NCBI RefSeq assembly: GCF_012726265.1
Contig: NZ_JAASAG010000005.1
Span: 248,001 to 312,000 of the forward strand
Direction: 5' to 3'
From: Streptomyces sp. HNM0575
Lineage (GTDB): Bacteria > Actinomycetota > Actinomycetes > Streptomycetales > Streptomycetaceae
Length of the DNA stretch: 64,000 nt
Position numbers and translations under genes: made by a program. The notes below the pieces were generated by a model, which was given only the letters and a program-made list of their open reading frames with translations, did no database searches and was not told where the DNA came from. The first letter of the stretch is position 1, and every line of letters begins with the position of its first letter. Positions 1 to 8,559 of the stretch are shown here, in pieces.

Positions 1-317
1 GGCACGCCACCCGCATCCTGATGCTGGGCGAGCCCGTACGGGCGCCGGAGGCCGAACGCATCGGCCTGATCAGCAAGTTGACCGAGGAGGGCCGGGCGCA
101 CGAGGAGGCCGCCGGGCTCGCGCGCACCCTCGCCGACGGCCCCGCCCTCGCCCACGCGCAGACCAAGGCGCTGCTCACGGCGGAGCTGGATCTGCCGCTG
201 TCGGCCGCAGTCGAGATGGACGCGTCGACGCAGGCGCTGCTGATGCACAGCGAGGACTACGCCGAGTTCCACGCTTCCTTCACCGAGAAGCGGTCGCCGA
301 AGTGGCGGGGGAAGTGA
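1..317 (+). CDS. Enoyl-CoA hydratase/isomerase family protein, C-terminal part
   Basis: The reading frame is already open at base 3, so the gene begins before the window. The visible part reads HATRILMLGEPVRAPEAE, followed by a helical C-terminal region. This is how the crotonase fold ends after the active site: a GEP-x-x-A-x-x-A-x-x-IGLI segment and an ALAHAQTKALL helix. Crotonases hydrate or isomerise enoyl-CoA thioesters. It ends 1 bp before the GTG of the 2-aminobenzoyl-CoA monooxygenase/reductase, so both are probably translated together in an aromatic acyl-CoA pathway. The catalytic residues lie outside the window, so the exact reaction cannot be stated. Confidence 0.85.
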   Translation, partial: HATRILMLGEPVRAPEAERIGLISKLTEEGRAHEEAAGLARTLADGPALAHAQTKALLTAELDLPLSAAVEMDASTQALLMHSEDYAEFHASFTEKRSPKWRGK

Positions 318-318
318 G

Positions 319-2829
319 GTGAGCGGGCGGCCCGGCGGCCCGGCGGGCGCCGCCGTCCCGGGCACCGGTGCCCCGACCGGGAGCGGCACCGGCACCGGGA
401 CCAGCACCCGCACCGGCACCGCAGGCGGCACGAGGACCGGCGGTGACGGGATGCGCGTCGCCGTGATCGGGGGCGGACCCGGCGGTCTGTACGCCGCCGC
501 GCTGCTCAAGCGCCTCGACCCCTCCCGCAGCGTCACCGTCCACGAACGCAACGCCCCCGAGGACACGTTCGGCTTCGGCGTCGTCCTCTCCGACGAGACC
601 CTCGGCGGCATCGAGCACGCCGACCCGGCCGTATACGCCGCGCTCAAGCGGGAGTTCGTGCGCTGGGACGACATCGACATCGTGCACCGCGGCCGTACGC
701 TCACCTCCGGCGGCCACGGCTTCGCCGCCCTGGGGCGCCGCAGGCTGCTCGGCGTGCTGCACGAACGCTGCCGTGAGCTGGGCGTCGTGCTGCGCTTCCG
801 CAGCGAGGCGCCGCCCGCGGCCCAACTGGCCGCCACACACGACCTGATGGTGGCCGCCGACGGGGTGCACAGCGCGACCAGGGACGCCTTCGCGAGCGCC
901 TTCCGGCCGAAGGTGACCACGCACCGCTGCCGCTACATCTGGCTCGCCGCCGACTTCGCGCTCGACGCGTTCCGCTTCGAGATCGCCGAGACGGAGCACG
1001 GCGTGCTCCAACTCCACGCCTATCCCTACGAGTCGGCCGGAGAGTCCGGGCCCGGCGCCTCGACTGTCATCGTCGAGGCCCGCGAAGAGGTCTGGCGTGC
1101 CGCCGGGTTCGAGGGGACGGACGAGCGCGCCTCGGCCGAGCAGTGCGCCAAGCTCTTCCCCGAGACGCTCGGCGGCGGCCCCCTGCGCGGCAACAACTCG
1201 CAGTGGATCGCCTTCCGTACGGTCGTCAACGAGCGCTGGTCGCACGGGAACGTGGTGCTGCTGGGCGACGCCGCGCACACCGCGCACTTCTCCATCGGCT
1301 CCGGCACGAAGCTCGCCGTCGAGGACGCGCTGGCGCTCGCGGCCTGCGTGGCCGAACAGCCCGATCTGCCCGCTGCGTTGGCGGCGTACGAGGAGGAGCG
1401 CCGCCCCGTCGTGCTCTCCACGCAGCGCGCCGCACGCGGAAGCCTGGAGTGGTTCGAGGACCTGGCCACCTACACCGGCCAGCCGCCGCGGCAGTTCGCG
1501 TTCAACCTGCTCACCCGCAGCCGCCGCGTCACCCACGACAATCTGCGGCTGCGCGACCCCGGCTTCGTCGCCGGAGTCGAGGCCGAAGCGGGCGTACCCG
1601 AGGGCACTCCGCCGATGTTCACGCCGTTCCGGCTGCGTGAACTGACCCTGCGCAACCGGGTCGTGGTCTCCGCGATGGACATGTACTCGGCCGAGGACGG
1701 CACGGGAGGCTCGGGAGCCTGGCCCGGAACCGGGCCTGAGCCTGGGCCTGGGGCCGAGACCGGGCCTGGGGCCGGGCCCGGAGCCGGCGGCCTCGGAACT
1801 CCCGGCGACTTCCACCTCGTACACCTGGGCGCCCGCGCGCTGGGCGGTGCCGGTCTCGTCATGACCGAGATGGTGTGCGTCTCGCCCGGCGGCCGTATCA
1901 CGCCCGGCTGCACGGGCCTTTGGACGGACGGGCAGGAGGCGGCGTGGAGCCGCGTCACCGGCTTCGTGCACGCGCAGTCGCCCGGCACGGCGATCGGCGT
2001 GCAACTGGGGCACTCAGGGCGCAAGGGCTCCACACGGCTGATGTGGGAGGGCATCGACGAGCCGCTCCCGGAGGGCAACTGGCCGGTGGTGGCTCCCTCG
2101 CCGCTGCCCTACCGCGAAGGCGTCAACCAGGTCCCGCACGCCCTGACCGCCGGTGAAATGGCCGCCATACGCGAGGAGTTCACCGAATCGGCCCGCCGGG
2201 CCGCGCGCGCCGGATTCGACCTCCTCGAACTCCACTGCGCCCACGGCTACTTGCTCTCCAGCTTCCTCTCGCCGCTGACCAACCGCCGCGCCGACGCCTA
2301 CGGCGGCGGCATCGACGCGCGCCTCCGCTTCCCGCTTGAGGTCTTCGACGCGGTACGCGAAGTGTGGCCGCGGCAGCGGCCGATGACCGTACGGGTGTCG
2401 GCGACCGACTGGGCGCAGGGCGGCCTCACCCCGGAGGAGTCGCTGCGCGTGGCGGCCGCCTTCCGCGACCACGGCGCCGACGCGATCGACGTCTCCACCG
2501 GCCAGGTCGTCGCGGACGAGCGGCCCGACTTCGGACGCTCCTACCAGACCCCCTACGCCGACCGGATCCGCAACGCACTGGGCGCGCCCGTCATCGCGGT
2601 CGGCGCCATCTCCTCCTGGGACGACGTCAATTCGCTGCTGCTCGCCGGCCGCGCCGACCTGTGCGCGCTGGGCCGCCCGCATCTGTACGACCCGCACTGG
2701 ACGCTGCACGCCGCGGCCGAGCAGGGTTACCAGGGGCCGGGAGCGCCCTGGCCCCTGCCGTACCGCGCGGGCAGCCGCAGACCGCCGACGGGTCGTACGG
2801 ACGCGCCCAAACCGAGGCTTTCGCTCTAG
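319..2829 (+). CDS. Bifunctional 2-aminobenzoyl-CoA monooxygenase/reductase-like flavoprotein
   Basis: Two flavoprotein domains are fused. Residues about 45-430 are a FAD hydroxylase (MRVAVIGGGPGGLYAA dinucleotide fold, GDAAHTAHFSIGSGTKLAVE flavin motif). Residues about 460-820 are an Old Yellow Enzyme-type FMN reductase (TPFRLRELTLRNRVVVSAM, HCAHGYLLSSFLSPLTN, RVSATDW). This order is known for the anthraniloyl-CoA monooxygenase/reductase of Azoarcus and for salicylyl-CoA 5-hydroxylases. The neighbouring CoA ligase supports the anthranilate version. The GTG at 319 follows the previous stop by 1 bp. The conserved fold starts only at an ATG at 451, and the 44 residues between are a Gly/Thr low-complexity tail. 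A Gly/Pro/Glu-rich insert of about 28 residues interrupts the start of the FMN domain (bases 1700-1800). Confidence 0.9.
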   Translation: MSGRPGGPAGAAVPGTGAPTGSGTGTGTSTRTGTAGGTRTGGDGMRVAVIGGGPGGLYAAALLKRLDPSRSVTVHERNAPEDTFGFGVVLSDETLGGIEHADPAVYAALKREFVRWDDIDIVHRGRTLTSGGHGFAALGRRRLLGVLHERCRELGVVLRFRSEAPPAAQLAATHDLMVAADGVHSATRDAFASAFRPKVTTHRCRYIWLAADFALDAFRFEIAETEHGVLQLHAYPYESAGESGPGASTVIVEAREEVWRAAGFEGTDERASAEQCAKLFPETLGGGPLRGNNSQWIAFRTVVNERWSHGNVVLLGDAAHTAHFSIGSGTKLAVEDALALAACVAEQPDLPAALAAYEEERRPVVLSTQRAARGSLEWFEDLATYTGQPPRQFAFNLLTRSRRVTHDNLRLRDPGFVAGVEAEAGVPEGTPPMFTPFRLRELTLRNRVVVSAMDMYSAEDGTGGSGAWPGTGPEPGPGAETGPGAGPGAGGLGTPGDFHLVHLGARALGGAGLVMTEMVCVSPGGRITPGCTGLWTDGQEAAWSRVTGFVHAQSPGTAIGVQLGHSGRKGSTRLMWEGIDEPLPEGNWPVVAPSPLPYREGVNQVPHALTAGEMAAIREEFTESARRAARAGFDLLELHCAHGYLLSSFLSPLTNRRADAYGGGIDARLRFPLEVFDAVREVWPRQRPMTVRVSATDWAQGGLTPEESLRVAAAFRDHGADAIDVSTGQVVADERPDFGRSYQTPYADRIRNALGAPVIAVGAISSWDDVNSLLLAGRADLCALGRPHLYDPHWTLHAAAEQGYQGPGAPWPLPYRAGSRRPPTGRTDAPKPRLSL

Positions 2830-2893
2830 GCGCCGTGACCGGGCGCGCTGCCGCCGCGGGGCGTGCGTCCGCCCTCTCGGCCGCACGTCCCCG

Positions 2894-3124
2894 TCATCGG
2901 CGGTAGGTGTCCCGGTCCGGGTTCCGGTCCTCGTCGAACCAGCGGTCGTCCGGCCCGCGGCGGTTGCCGACGATCGCCGCGATCGGCGGGATCACCAGCG
3001 CCACCACGCACAGCCCGACGGCGGCGGGCACGGAGATCAGGCGCACGAAACTCCACGCACTGACGAAGAGCACCAGGCATGTCGCCATCAGCACGAAGTA
3101 ACGCTTGCGCCGTTGTGCGTACAT
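2894..3124 (-). CDS. DUF3099 small membrane protein
   Basis: This 76-residue protein has two hydrophobic helices (about residues 11-28 and 32-50). A conserved tail with NRRGPDDRW and acidic residues follows. This is the pattern of DUF3099, a small membrane family common in actinomycetes with no known function. It lies on the opposite strand between the monooxygenase and the PaaX-type regulator. It is probably a conserved housekeeping gene rather than part of the aromatic pathway. Confidence 0.85.
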   Translation of the reverse strand: MYAQRRKRYFVLMATCLVLFVSAWSFVRLISVPAAVGLCVVALVIPPIAAIVGNRRGPDDRWFDEDRNPDRDTYRR

Positions 3125-3213
3125 ATCTCAAGGGTATTGCGGTCACGGGGTTCGCGGGAGCCGTGCGACGACGGACCTCCGGCCGGCCTCGGGCGCCGGG
3201 CCGCGTCCCCGGC

Positions 3214-4098
3214 TCACCCCTGCGCGAAGCGCACCGCGTACTCGCGGCCTGGCTCGCGCAGGCGCTCGTGGAGCGCGAAGAAGACCTTCGCCGAGCGTTC
3301 GCCCGGCCAGTCGGACGGCAGCAGCGACGGGGGCAGTCCCGGGTCGGCGTACGGCAGCCGCCGCCATGCGTCGAGCGCCGGCAGATAGTCCCGGTACGCC
3401 TCCTCCGGCGACGCCCCGCGCCGCCGCGACCAGGAACGCAGCACCGGCTCGTGCACGTCAAGGAACCCCCGGTGCAGCGCCGCCAGCGACGGCAGGTCCC
3501 ACCAGCGCGCCACCGCGTCCGCCGTCGGCTCGAAGCCCTCGTGCGTGCCGGCGAACAGGTCCACGTACGGGCTGAGACCGAGCCGCCCCAGGCTGTGACG
3601 CGTCTCCTCCTCCAGATGTGACGGGGCGATCCAGATGCCCGGTGCCGCGTTGCCGAAGCCGAGCCTGGCGAGGCGGGAGCGGAGTATGTGCCGGCGGCCC
3701 CGCTCGCTCTCCGGCACCGAGAAGACGGCCAGCAGCCAGCGGCCGTCCGGCACGGGACGGGCGTAGACACGGCGGTCGCCGTCGTCGAGCAACTGCCGTC
3801 CGGCCTCCGAGGGCGCGTATCCGGCCGCCTTGCTGCCGGGCCGGTCCGCGACGAGCAGGCCGCGCCGCTTGAGCCGTGACACGGCGGACCGTACGGACGG
3901 TGCGTCCACGCCGACCGCACCGAGCAGCCGGATCAGCGCGGCGACCGGCACCGTACTGCCGGGGAAGGCACGCCCGTACGCGCCGTAGAAGGTGAGGATG
4001 AGCGAACCCGGCGAGGGCCGGGAGGCGACCGGGGCACGGGCGCCGTCGGCGGCCCGGACGGCTCCGGTGCTGGTGGCGGCGGGCTGGGGCTGATTCAC
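3214..4098 (-). CDS. PaaX family transcriptional regulator
   Basis: The 294-residue protein has an N-terminal winged helix (SLILTFYGAYGRAFPGS, then VRSAVSRLKRRGLLVADRPG). A central domain contains DGRWLLAVFSVPESERGRR and GFGNAAPGIWIAPSHL, and a helical C-terminal domain follows. This is the layout of PaaX, the phenylacetyl-CoA-responsive repressor. The first ~25 residues are a poorly conserved tail, so translation could begin slightly later. It lies 9 bp downstream of the CoA ligase on the same strand. A role as local repressor sensing an aromatic acyl-CoA made by that ligase is the natural inference. Confidence 0.88.
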   Translation of the reverse strand: MNQPQPAATSTGAVRAADGARAPVASRPSPGSLILTFYGAYGRAFPGSTVPVAALIRLLGAVGVDAPSVRSAVSRLKRRGLLVADRPGSKAAGYAPSEAGRQLLDDGDRRVYARPVPDGRWLLAVFSVPESERGRRHILRSRLARLGFGNAAPGIWIAPSHLEEETRHSLGRLGLSPYVDLFAGTHEGFEPTADAVARWWDLPSLAALHRGFLDVHEPVLRSWSRRRGASPEEAYRDYLPALDAWRRLPYADPGLPPSLLPSDWPGERSAKVFFALHERLREPGREYAVRFAQG

Positions 4099-4107
4099 GC
4101 GGTCACT

Positions 4108-5997
4108 CTAGGCGGGCTGGGCGGGCTGTCCGTCCGGGGTCTGCGGCGCGGGCTCCGGTGCGGGCCCGGCCGCCGGAGTACGCGTCCCGTCGGCCTCCCG
4201 CAGCAGATACCGCTGGAGCTTGCCGGTCGGCGTGCGCGGCAGCGAGTCGGCGAAGACGAACTCGCGCGGGCACTTGTACGGGGTGAGCAGCGCGGTGACG
4301 AACTCCCGCAGCGCGTCGGCAGTCACCGCACCGGCCGCCATGTCCGATCCCGCCCCTGTGTCCGCTCCCGCCCCTGTCTCCGCTCCCGGTTCCGTGTCCG
4401 CTCCCGGTCCCGTGTCCGTCCCCGCTCCCGCCGCCGCACGCGCGCCTTCCCGCAGCACCACGTGTGCGACGACGACCTGGCCGCGCCGCTCGTCGGACCG
4501 TCCCACGACGGCGGCCTCGGCCACATCGGGGTGGCGCAGCAGGGCCTCCTCGACCTCGGGCCCGGCGATGTTGTAGCCCGCCGAGACGATCATGTCGTCG
4601 GCGCGTGCCACGTAACCGAAGTAGCCGTCGGGGTCGCGTATGTAGGTGTCGCCGGTGAGGTTCCAGCCGTCGCACACGTACTCGCGCTGCCGTGGGTCCG
4701 CGAGGTAGCGGCAGCCCACGGGGCCGCGGACCGCCAGCAGCCCCGGCTCGCCGTCCGGCACCGGCGCGAGGTGCCCGTCCTGGCCCCTGCGCACCACCCG
4801 GGCCTCGAACCCCGGCACGGCGACTCCGGTCGAGCCCGGCCTGGCCGCCTCGTCGGCGGCGGAGACGAATATGTGCAGCATCTCCGTCGCACCGATGCCG
4901 TTGATCATCCGCAGCCCGGTGGCCCGCAGCCACGCCTCGTAGGTGGCGGCGGGCAGGTTCTCGCCGGCGGACACACAGCGGCGCAGCGAGGAGATGTCGT
5001 ACGTACGGCCCGTACGGTCCCGGGTGTCCCCGGCCCCGGCCCTGGCCCGAGACGAGCCGGAGAGCGAATCCGAAGGGGAGGCGGCGGCACCGAGCTTGGC
5101 GAGCATCCCGCGGTAGGCGGTGGGGGCGGTGAACAGCACGGTCACCCGGTGCCGTTCGACCGCCGCGAGCATCTGCTCGGGCCCGCTCCACTGACCCAGC
5201 AACGCCGCCGCACCGGCCCGCAGCGGGAAGATCACCAGCCCGCCGAGTCCGAAGGTGAACCCCAGCGGCGGGCTGCCCGCGAAGAGGTCGTCGGGCGTCG
5301 GGCGCAGTACGTGCGCGGAGAAGGTGTCCGCGACGGCGAGCACGTCGCGGTGGAAGTGGACGCACCCCTTGGGCTGTCCCGTCGTCCCCGAGGTGAACGC
5401 GATCATGGCGACGTCGTCGGCGGCCGTCGGCACCGCCTCATAGCGCTCCGGCTGCGACTCGCACAGCGCCAGCAGATCGTCCGGACGGCTCCCGCCGAAG
5501 GGCGTCACCGACAGCCCCGGTATCTCCGCCTTCTCCAGTTCCTCCAGCGAGTCCGCGTCGCACAGCGCGTGGCCGATCCGGCCCATGTCGCACACCTTGC
5601 GCAGCTCGTGCGCGCGCTGCGCCGCGAGTACGGTCACCGCGACCGCGCCCGCCTTCATCACGGCGAGCCAACAGGCCGCCAAATGCAGGGAGTTGGGGCC
5701 GCGCAGCAGCACGCGGTTGCCGGGCACGACGCCCAGCACACCGGTGAGGACGTGGGCGATCCGGTCGACCCGGGCACGCAGTTCGCCGTAGCTCCAGCAC
5801 TCGCCGTCGTCCCCGCGCAGGGCGGGCCGCCCCTCGCCGTACCGTCCGGCGGAGACGTCCAGCAGCTCCACGCCGCAGTTGAGCCGGTCCGGGTAGCGCA
5901 GCTCCGGGCGGTCGAAGACGAGCCGCGGCCACTCCTCGGGCGGGGGCAGACGGTCCCGGGCGAAGGTGTCGACGTGTGCGGACGGGCTCAGTTGCAT
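4108..5997 (-). CDS. 2-aminobenzoate/benzoate-type CoA ligase (AMP-forming)
   Basis: This is an ANL-superfamily adenylate-forming enzyme of 629 residues. The P-loop-like A3 motif is IAFTSGTTGQPKGCVHFHRD. NGIGATEMLHIFVSA is the substrate/AMP region, GDTYIRDPDGYFGYVARADD is A7/A8, and PRTPTGKLQRYLL carries the catalytic Lys. The pattern fits benzoate/2-aminobenzoate-CoA ligases, which convert an aromatic acid, ATP and CoA to the acyl-CoA. The next gene pair in the pathway, the 2-aminobenzoyl-CoA monooxygenase/reductase, favours anthranilate. A TGPGADTEPGAETGAGADTG-like repeat insert interrupts the C-terminal subdomain (bases 4340-4440). A good promoter lies upstream at 6061-6088. Confidence 0.9.
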   Translation of the reverse strand: MQLSPSAHVDTFARDRLPPPEEWPRLVFDRPELRYPDRLNCGVELLDVSAGRYGEGRPALRGDDGECWSYGELRARVDRIAHVLTGVLGVVPGNRVLLRGPNSLHLAACWLAVMKAGAVAVTVLAAQRAHELRKVCDMGRIGHALCDADSLEELEKAEIPGLSVTPFGGSRPDDLLALCESQPERYEAVPTAADDVAMIAFTSGTTGQPKGCVHFHRDVLAVADTFSAHVLRPTPDDLFAGSPPLGFTFGLGGLVIFPLRAGAAALLGQWSGPEQMLAAVERHRVTVLFTAPTAYRGMLAKLGAAASPSDSLSGSSRARAGAGDTRDRTGRTYDISSLRRCVSAGENLPAATYEAWLRATGLRMINGIGATEMLHIFVSAADEAARPGSTGVAVPGFEARVVRRGQDGHLAPVPDGEPGLLAVRGPVGCRYLADPRQREYVCDGWNLTGDTYIRDPDGYFGYVARADDMIVSAGYNIAGPEVEEALLRHPDVAEAAVVGRSDERRGQVVVAHVVLREGARAAAGAGTDTGPGADTEPGAETGAGADTGAGSDMAAGAVTADALREFVTALLTPYKCPREFVFADSLPRTPTGKLQRYLLREADGTRTPAAGPAPEPAPQTPDGQPAQPA

Positions 5998-6060
5998 CGC
6001 GGGCCCCCTCGGGGATGTGCCGTGGGCCGGTGTCGTGCCGGTGTCGCCGGTGTGCCGTTG

Positions 6061-6088
6061 AGCGTAACGTGTTGGTGACGACAGTCAA
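6061..6088 (-). promoter_or_regulatory. Sigma-70-type promoter of the CoA ligase gene
   Basis: On the minus strand, TTGACT (6088-6083) and TACGCT (6066-6061) are separated by 16 bp. Transcription should begin near 6054, giving a leader of about 55 bases before the ATG at 5997. No inverted repeat obvious enough to name a PaaX operator was found here. Confidence 0.55.
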
Positions 6089-6179
6089 CGGTCCGCGATA
6101 GAGGAGGCGGCTGCTCAGCAGCGGGCGGAGGTGCGCGACCGCCGTAGGCCGCCGCCACGAGCGGCAGCACGGCCGGGCG

Positions 6180-6275
6180 GCCGGCAGAAGCGACCAGCAG
6201 GACCAGAAGCGACCGGCAGAACCAGCAGGACCGGCAGAACCGGCAGGACCGGCAGGACCGGCAGGACCAGCCGGA
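6180..6275. repeat. 9-bp tandem repeat between divergent genes
   Basis: A run of degenerate GGACCGGCA units fills the upstream region of the acyl-CoA dehydrogenase gene and ends just before its GGAGGAGG ribosome-binding site. It occupies most of the rest of the 302-bp space between the divergent ligase and dehydrogenase genes. The unit length is a multiple of three, as in the low-complexity inserts inside neighbouring coding regions. Confidence 0.7.
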
Positions 6276-6299
6276 TCAGCACCAGGAGGAGGCCCGTCG

Positions 6300-7430
6300 A
6301 TGCCCGCGTTCGCACTCGAACCCGAGCAGTACAAGTGGTGCGAGGAGCTACGGGAGTTGGGGGCCCGTGAGCTGCGTCCGCTCGCCGAGGCCGGCGAGGA
6401 GGGCCGCATCAACCGCCCCCTCCTGGCCGCCCTCGGCCGACACGGCCTGCTCGGGCGGCTGTTCGCACCTGACGGGCGCCCCGCGAGCGCCCTCGACCTG
6501 TGCCTGCTGCGCGAATCCCTCGCGTACTCCTGCACCGAGGCCGAGACAGCGCTCGCCCTCCAGGGTCTCGGCGCCGGCCCCGTCGCCCTCGCCGGTACGG
6601 ACGCCCAGCGCGCACGCTGGCTCGGCGAGGTCACCTCGGGCCGCGCCGCGGCCGCGTTCGCGCTGAGCGAGCCGGGCGCCGGCAGCGACGCTGCGGCCCT
6701 CGCCCTGCGCGCCGACCCCGAGGGAGACGGCGACGGCTGGCGGCTGACCGGCACCAAGACGTGGATCTCCAACGCCCCGCATGCCGACGTCTTCACCGTC
6801 TTCGCCCGTACGACTCAGGACGCGGGCCCGCGTGGCGTGACGGCCTTCCTCGTGCCGGCCGGGCGGCCCGGACTCGGCGGCGAGCCGCTGGAGATGCTCT
6901 CCCCGCATCCGATCGGCACGGTCACCTTCGACGGCGTCCACGTCTCGCGGGACGACGTGCTCGGCGAGGTCGACGGCGGATTCGGCGTCGCGATGCGCAC
7001 GCTGAACCTCTTCCGGCCCAGCGTCGGCGCGTTCGCGACGGGCATGGCACAGGCCGCGCTGGACGCGGCCGTACAACACGCGGGCACGCGCGGCGCGTTC
7101 GGCGGTGTGCTGCGCGATCTCCAGGCGGTCTCCCACCAGTTGGCGGAGACGGCGACCCGGATCGAGGCGGCGCGGCTCCTCGTACACGCGGCGGCAGCGG
7201 CGTACGACCGCGGCGAGCCGGACATCGCGCGCCGTGCGGCCATGGCGAAGCTGCTTGCCACGGAGACCGCACAGCAGGCCGTGGACACCGCGGTGCAGAT
7301 CCACGGCGCCGCCGCCCTACAGCGCGGCCACCTCCTCGAACACCTCTACCGGGAGGTCCGCGCGCCCCGCATCTACGAGGGAGCGAGCGAAGTGCAGCGC
7401 TCGATCATCGCGAAGGAGCTCTACAAGTGA
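6300..7430 (+). CDS. Acyl-CoA dehydrogenase
   Basis: The 376-residue protein has the whole family pattern. FALSEPGAGSDAAALALRA and GTKTWISNAPHADVF are the FAD/substrate region. The C-terminal helix carries the catalytic glutamate in RIYEGASEVQRSIIAKELY. It should oxidise an acyl-CoA at C2-C3 with transfer to electron-transfer flavoprotein. The start follows a strong GGAGGAGG site. It overlaps the RidA gene by 4 bp (GTGA). Its place beside the CoA ligase and 2-aminobenzoyl-CoA enzyme suggests beta-oxidation of the dearomatised ring product. Confidence 0.92.
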   Translation: MPAFALEPEQYKWCEELRELGARELRPLAEAGEEGRINRPLLAALGRHGLLGRLFAPDGRPASALDLCLLRESLAYSCTEAETALALQGLGAGPVALAGTDAQRARWLGEVTSGRAAAAFALSEPGAGSDAAALALRADPEGDGDGWRLTGTKTWISNAPHADVFTVFARTTQDAGPRGVTAFLVPAGRPGLGGEPLEMLSPHPIGTVTFDGVHVSRDDVLGEVDGGFGVAMRTLNLFRPSVGAFATGMAQAALDAAVQHAGTRGAFGGVLRDLQAVSHQLAETATRIEAARLLVHAAAAAYDRGEPDIARRAAMAKLLATETAQQAVDTAVQIHGAAALQRGHLLEHLYREVRAPRIYEGASEVQRSIIAKELYK

Positions 7431-7855
7431 CCGACGCACACCCCGGCGGGCAGGAGCCCGCACTGCGGCGCACCAACCCGCCCGGACTCTCGCCGCCCAC
7501 CGGCTTCTCGCACGCCGTGACCGCCACCGGCTCGCGCATCGTCTTCCTCGCGGGCCAGACGGCTCTGGACGCCGAGGGCAAGGTCGTCGGCGCCACGCTC
7601 ACCGCACAGTTCGAGCAGGCGCTCACCAACTTGCTGACGGCGCTTGCCGCTTCGGGCGGCACCCCGGCGGACCTCACCCGCGTCACCGTCTACGCCACCG
7701 ACGTCGCCGCCTACCGTGCCGAGGCCCGCGCCCTGGGCGCCGCATGGCGCCGCCACGCGGGCCGCGACTACCCGGCGATGGCGGTCATCGGCGTGACCCG
7801 CCTGTGGGACGAGGAGGCACTGGTCGAACTCGACGGCATCGCGGTCCTGAAGTGA
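7427..7855 (+). CDS. RidA family protein (enamine/imine deaminase-like)
   Basis: This 142-residue protein starts with GTG overlapping the dehydrogenase stop. It contains the YjgF/YER057c/UK114 pattern (HAVTATGSRIVFLAGQTALD, then TRVTVYATDVAAY and YPAMAVIGVTRLW). RidA proteins hydrolyse reactive enamines or imines to ketones and ammonia. In an anthranilate-CoA pathway it could remove the amino group after ring reduction, when an enamine intermediate appears. The substrate is an inference from context. Confidence 0.88.
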   Translation: MTDAHPGGQEPALRRTNPPGLSPPTGFSHAVTATGSRIVFLAGQTALDAEGKVVGATLTAQFEQALTNLLTALAASGGTPADLTRVTVYATDVAAYRAEARALGAAWRRHAGRDYPAMAVIGVTRLWDEEALVELDGIAVLK

Positions 7856-7895
7856 GCGGTCCGGGTGCCGCAGACCCCCGGGGGTGACGCGCTTA

Positions 7896-8300
7896 TCAGG
7901 ACCCGGTGATCACGTGGACTCCGGGAAGATCCCCGAACCCCGCCTTCTCGTCGAGAGTGACCAGAGTGCGAGCGGTAGCGGCGGCCGTGGCGGCGATGAT
8001 GAGATCATGGGCGCCCCTGGGCTTCCCTGTCCGCCGCACGTGTGCCAGAAGCCGGGCGTGTACGCGTGCGACGTCGGAGGTGTAGTCCTCCACAGGCACG
8101 AGTGCGTGTACACCGTCGACGTATTCCTGGCGCCGGATGCGGCGGTCACCGTCGCTGAGTTCGACTCCCAGTTGCAACTCGGCCAGTGTCATGGCCGAGA
8201 TGGTGACGTCGTCGTCGGGCTCCAGCAGATCCGCCAGGCCTGTACGTTCCCGCTCTGCCCGGATGATGATCCCGGTGTCCAGAATCAGTCGTCGGGCCAT
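7896..8300 (-). CDS. PIN-domain ribonuclease toxin (VapC-like)
   Basis: The 134-residue PIN domain begins with RRLILDTGIIIRAE, which carries the first catalytic Asp. AMTLAELQLGVE carries the Glu, and AHDLIIAATAAATARTLVTLD carries later acidic residues. VapC toxins are Mg-dependent RNases. It overlaps the upstream antitoxin gene by 16 bp, the usual arrangement of a toxin-antitoxin pair. Confidence 0.9.
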   Translation of the reverse strand: MARRLILDTGIIIRAERERTGLADLLEPDDDVTISAMTLAELQLGVELSDGDRRIRRQEYVDGVHALVPVEDYTSDVARVHARLLAHVRRTGKPRGAHDLIIAATAAATARTLVTLDEKAGFGDLPGVHVITGS

Positions 8301-8539
8301 GTCGCGTTCATTTCGTCCGTAACACTGTCGCGCGCAGAGGCGACGTCCCTTTCGAAGTCCTCGTCGACTGGGTGTGCGGCGAGGAAATCCATGAGCGCGC
8401 CGCCGTTCCCCGTCGTGGTCGGGGCGAGTGTGGCGAGCCGCCGCCCACCTCTCGTGATCACAATGGTCTCTCCGTGCTCGGCACGGTCGAGGACTGAGGC
8501 GAAGTTTCGTGACACCTCGGTCGCCGTCATCGTCTTCAT
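8285..8539 (-). CDS. Phd/YefM-type antitoxin
   Basis: The 84-residue protein starts MKTMTATEVSRNFASVLDRA and continues with GETIVITRGGRRLATLAP. This is the classic Phd/YefM DNA-binding N-terminus. The remaining acidic C-terminus should wrap the toxin. The ATG at 8539 was chosen because the homology begins exactly there. A TACTCT box lies 6 bp upstream of this ATG with no ribosome-binding site, which suggests a leaderless transcript. Confidence 0.9.
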   Translation of the reverse strand: MKTMTATEVSRNFASVLDRAEHGETIVITRGGRRLATLAPTTTGNGGALMDFLAAHPVDEDFERDVASARDSVTDEMNATWPDD

Positions 8540-8540
8540 G

Positions 8541-8559
8541 GAGTCAGAGTATCTGATTC
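8541..8559 (-). promoter_or_regulatory. Probable antitoxin operator overlapping the -10 box
   Basis: GAGTCAGA-GTA-TCTGATTC is an inverted repeat with one mismatch, lying immediately upstream of the antitoxin ATG. It covers the minus-strand TACTCT (8551-8546). Phd-type antitoxins autoregulate by binding such sites, so this is the likely autoregulatory operator. Confidence 0.5.
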
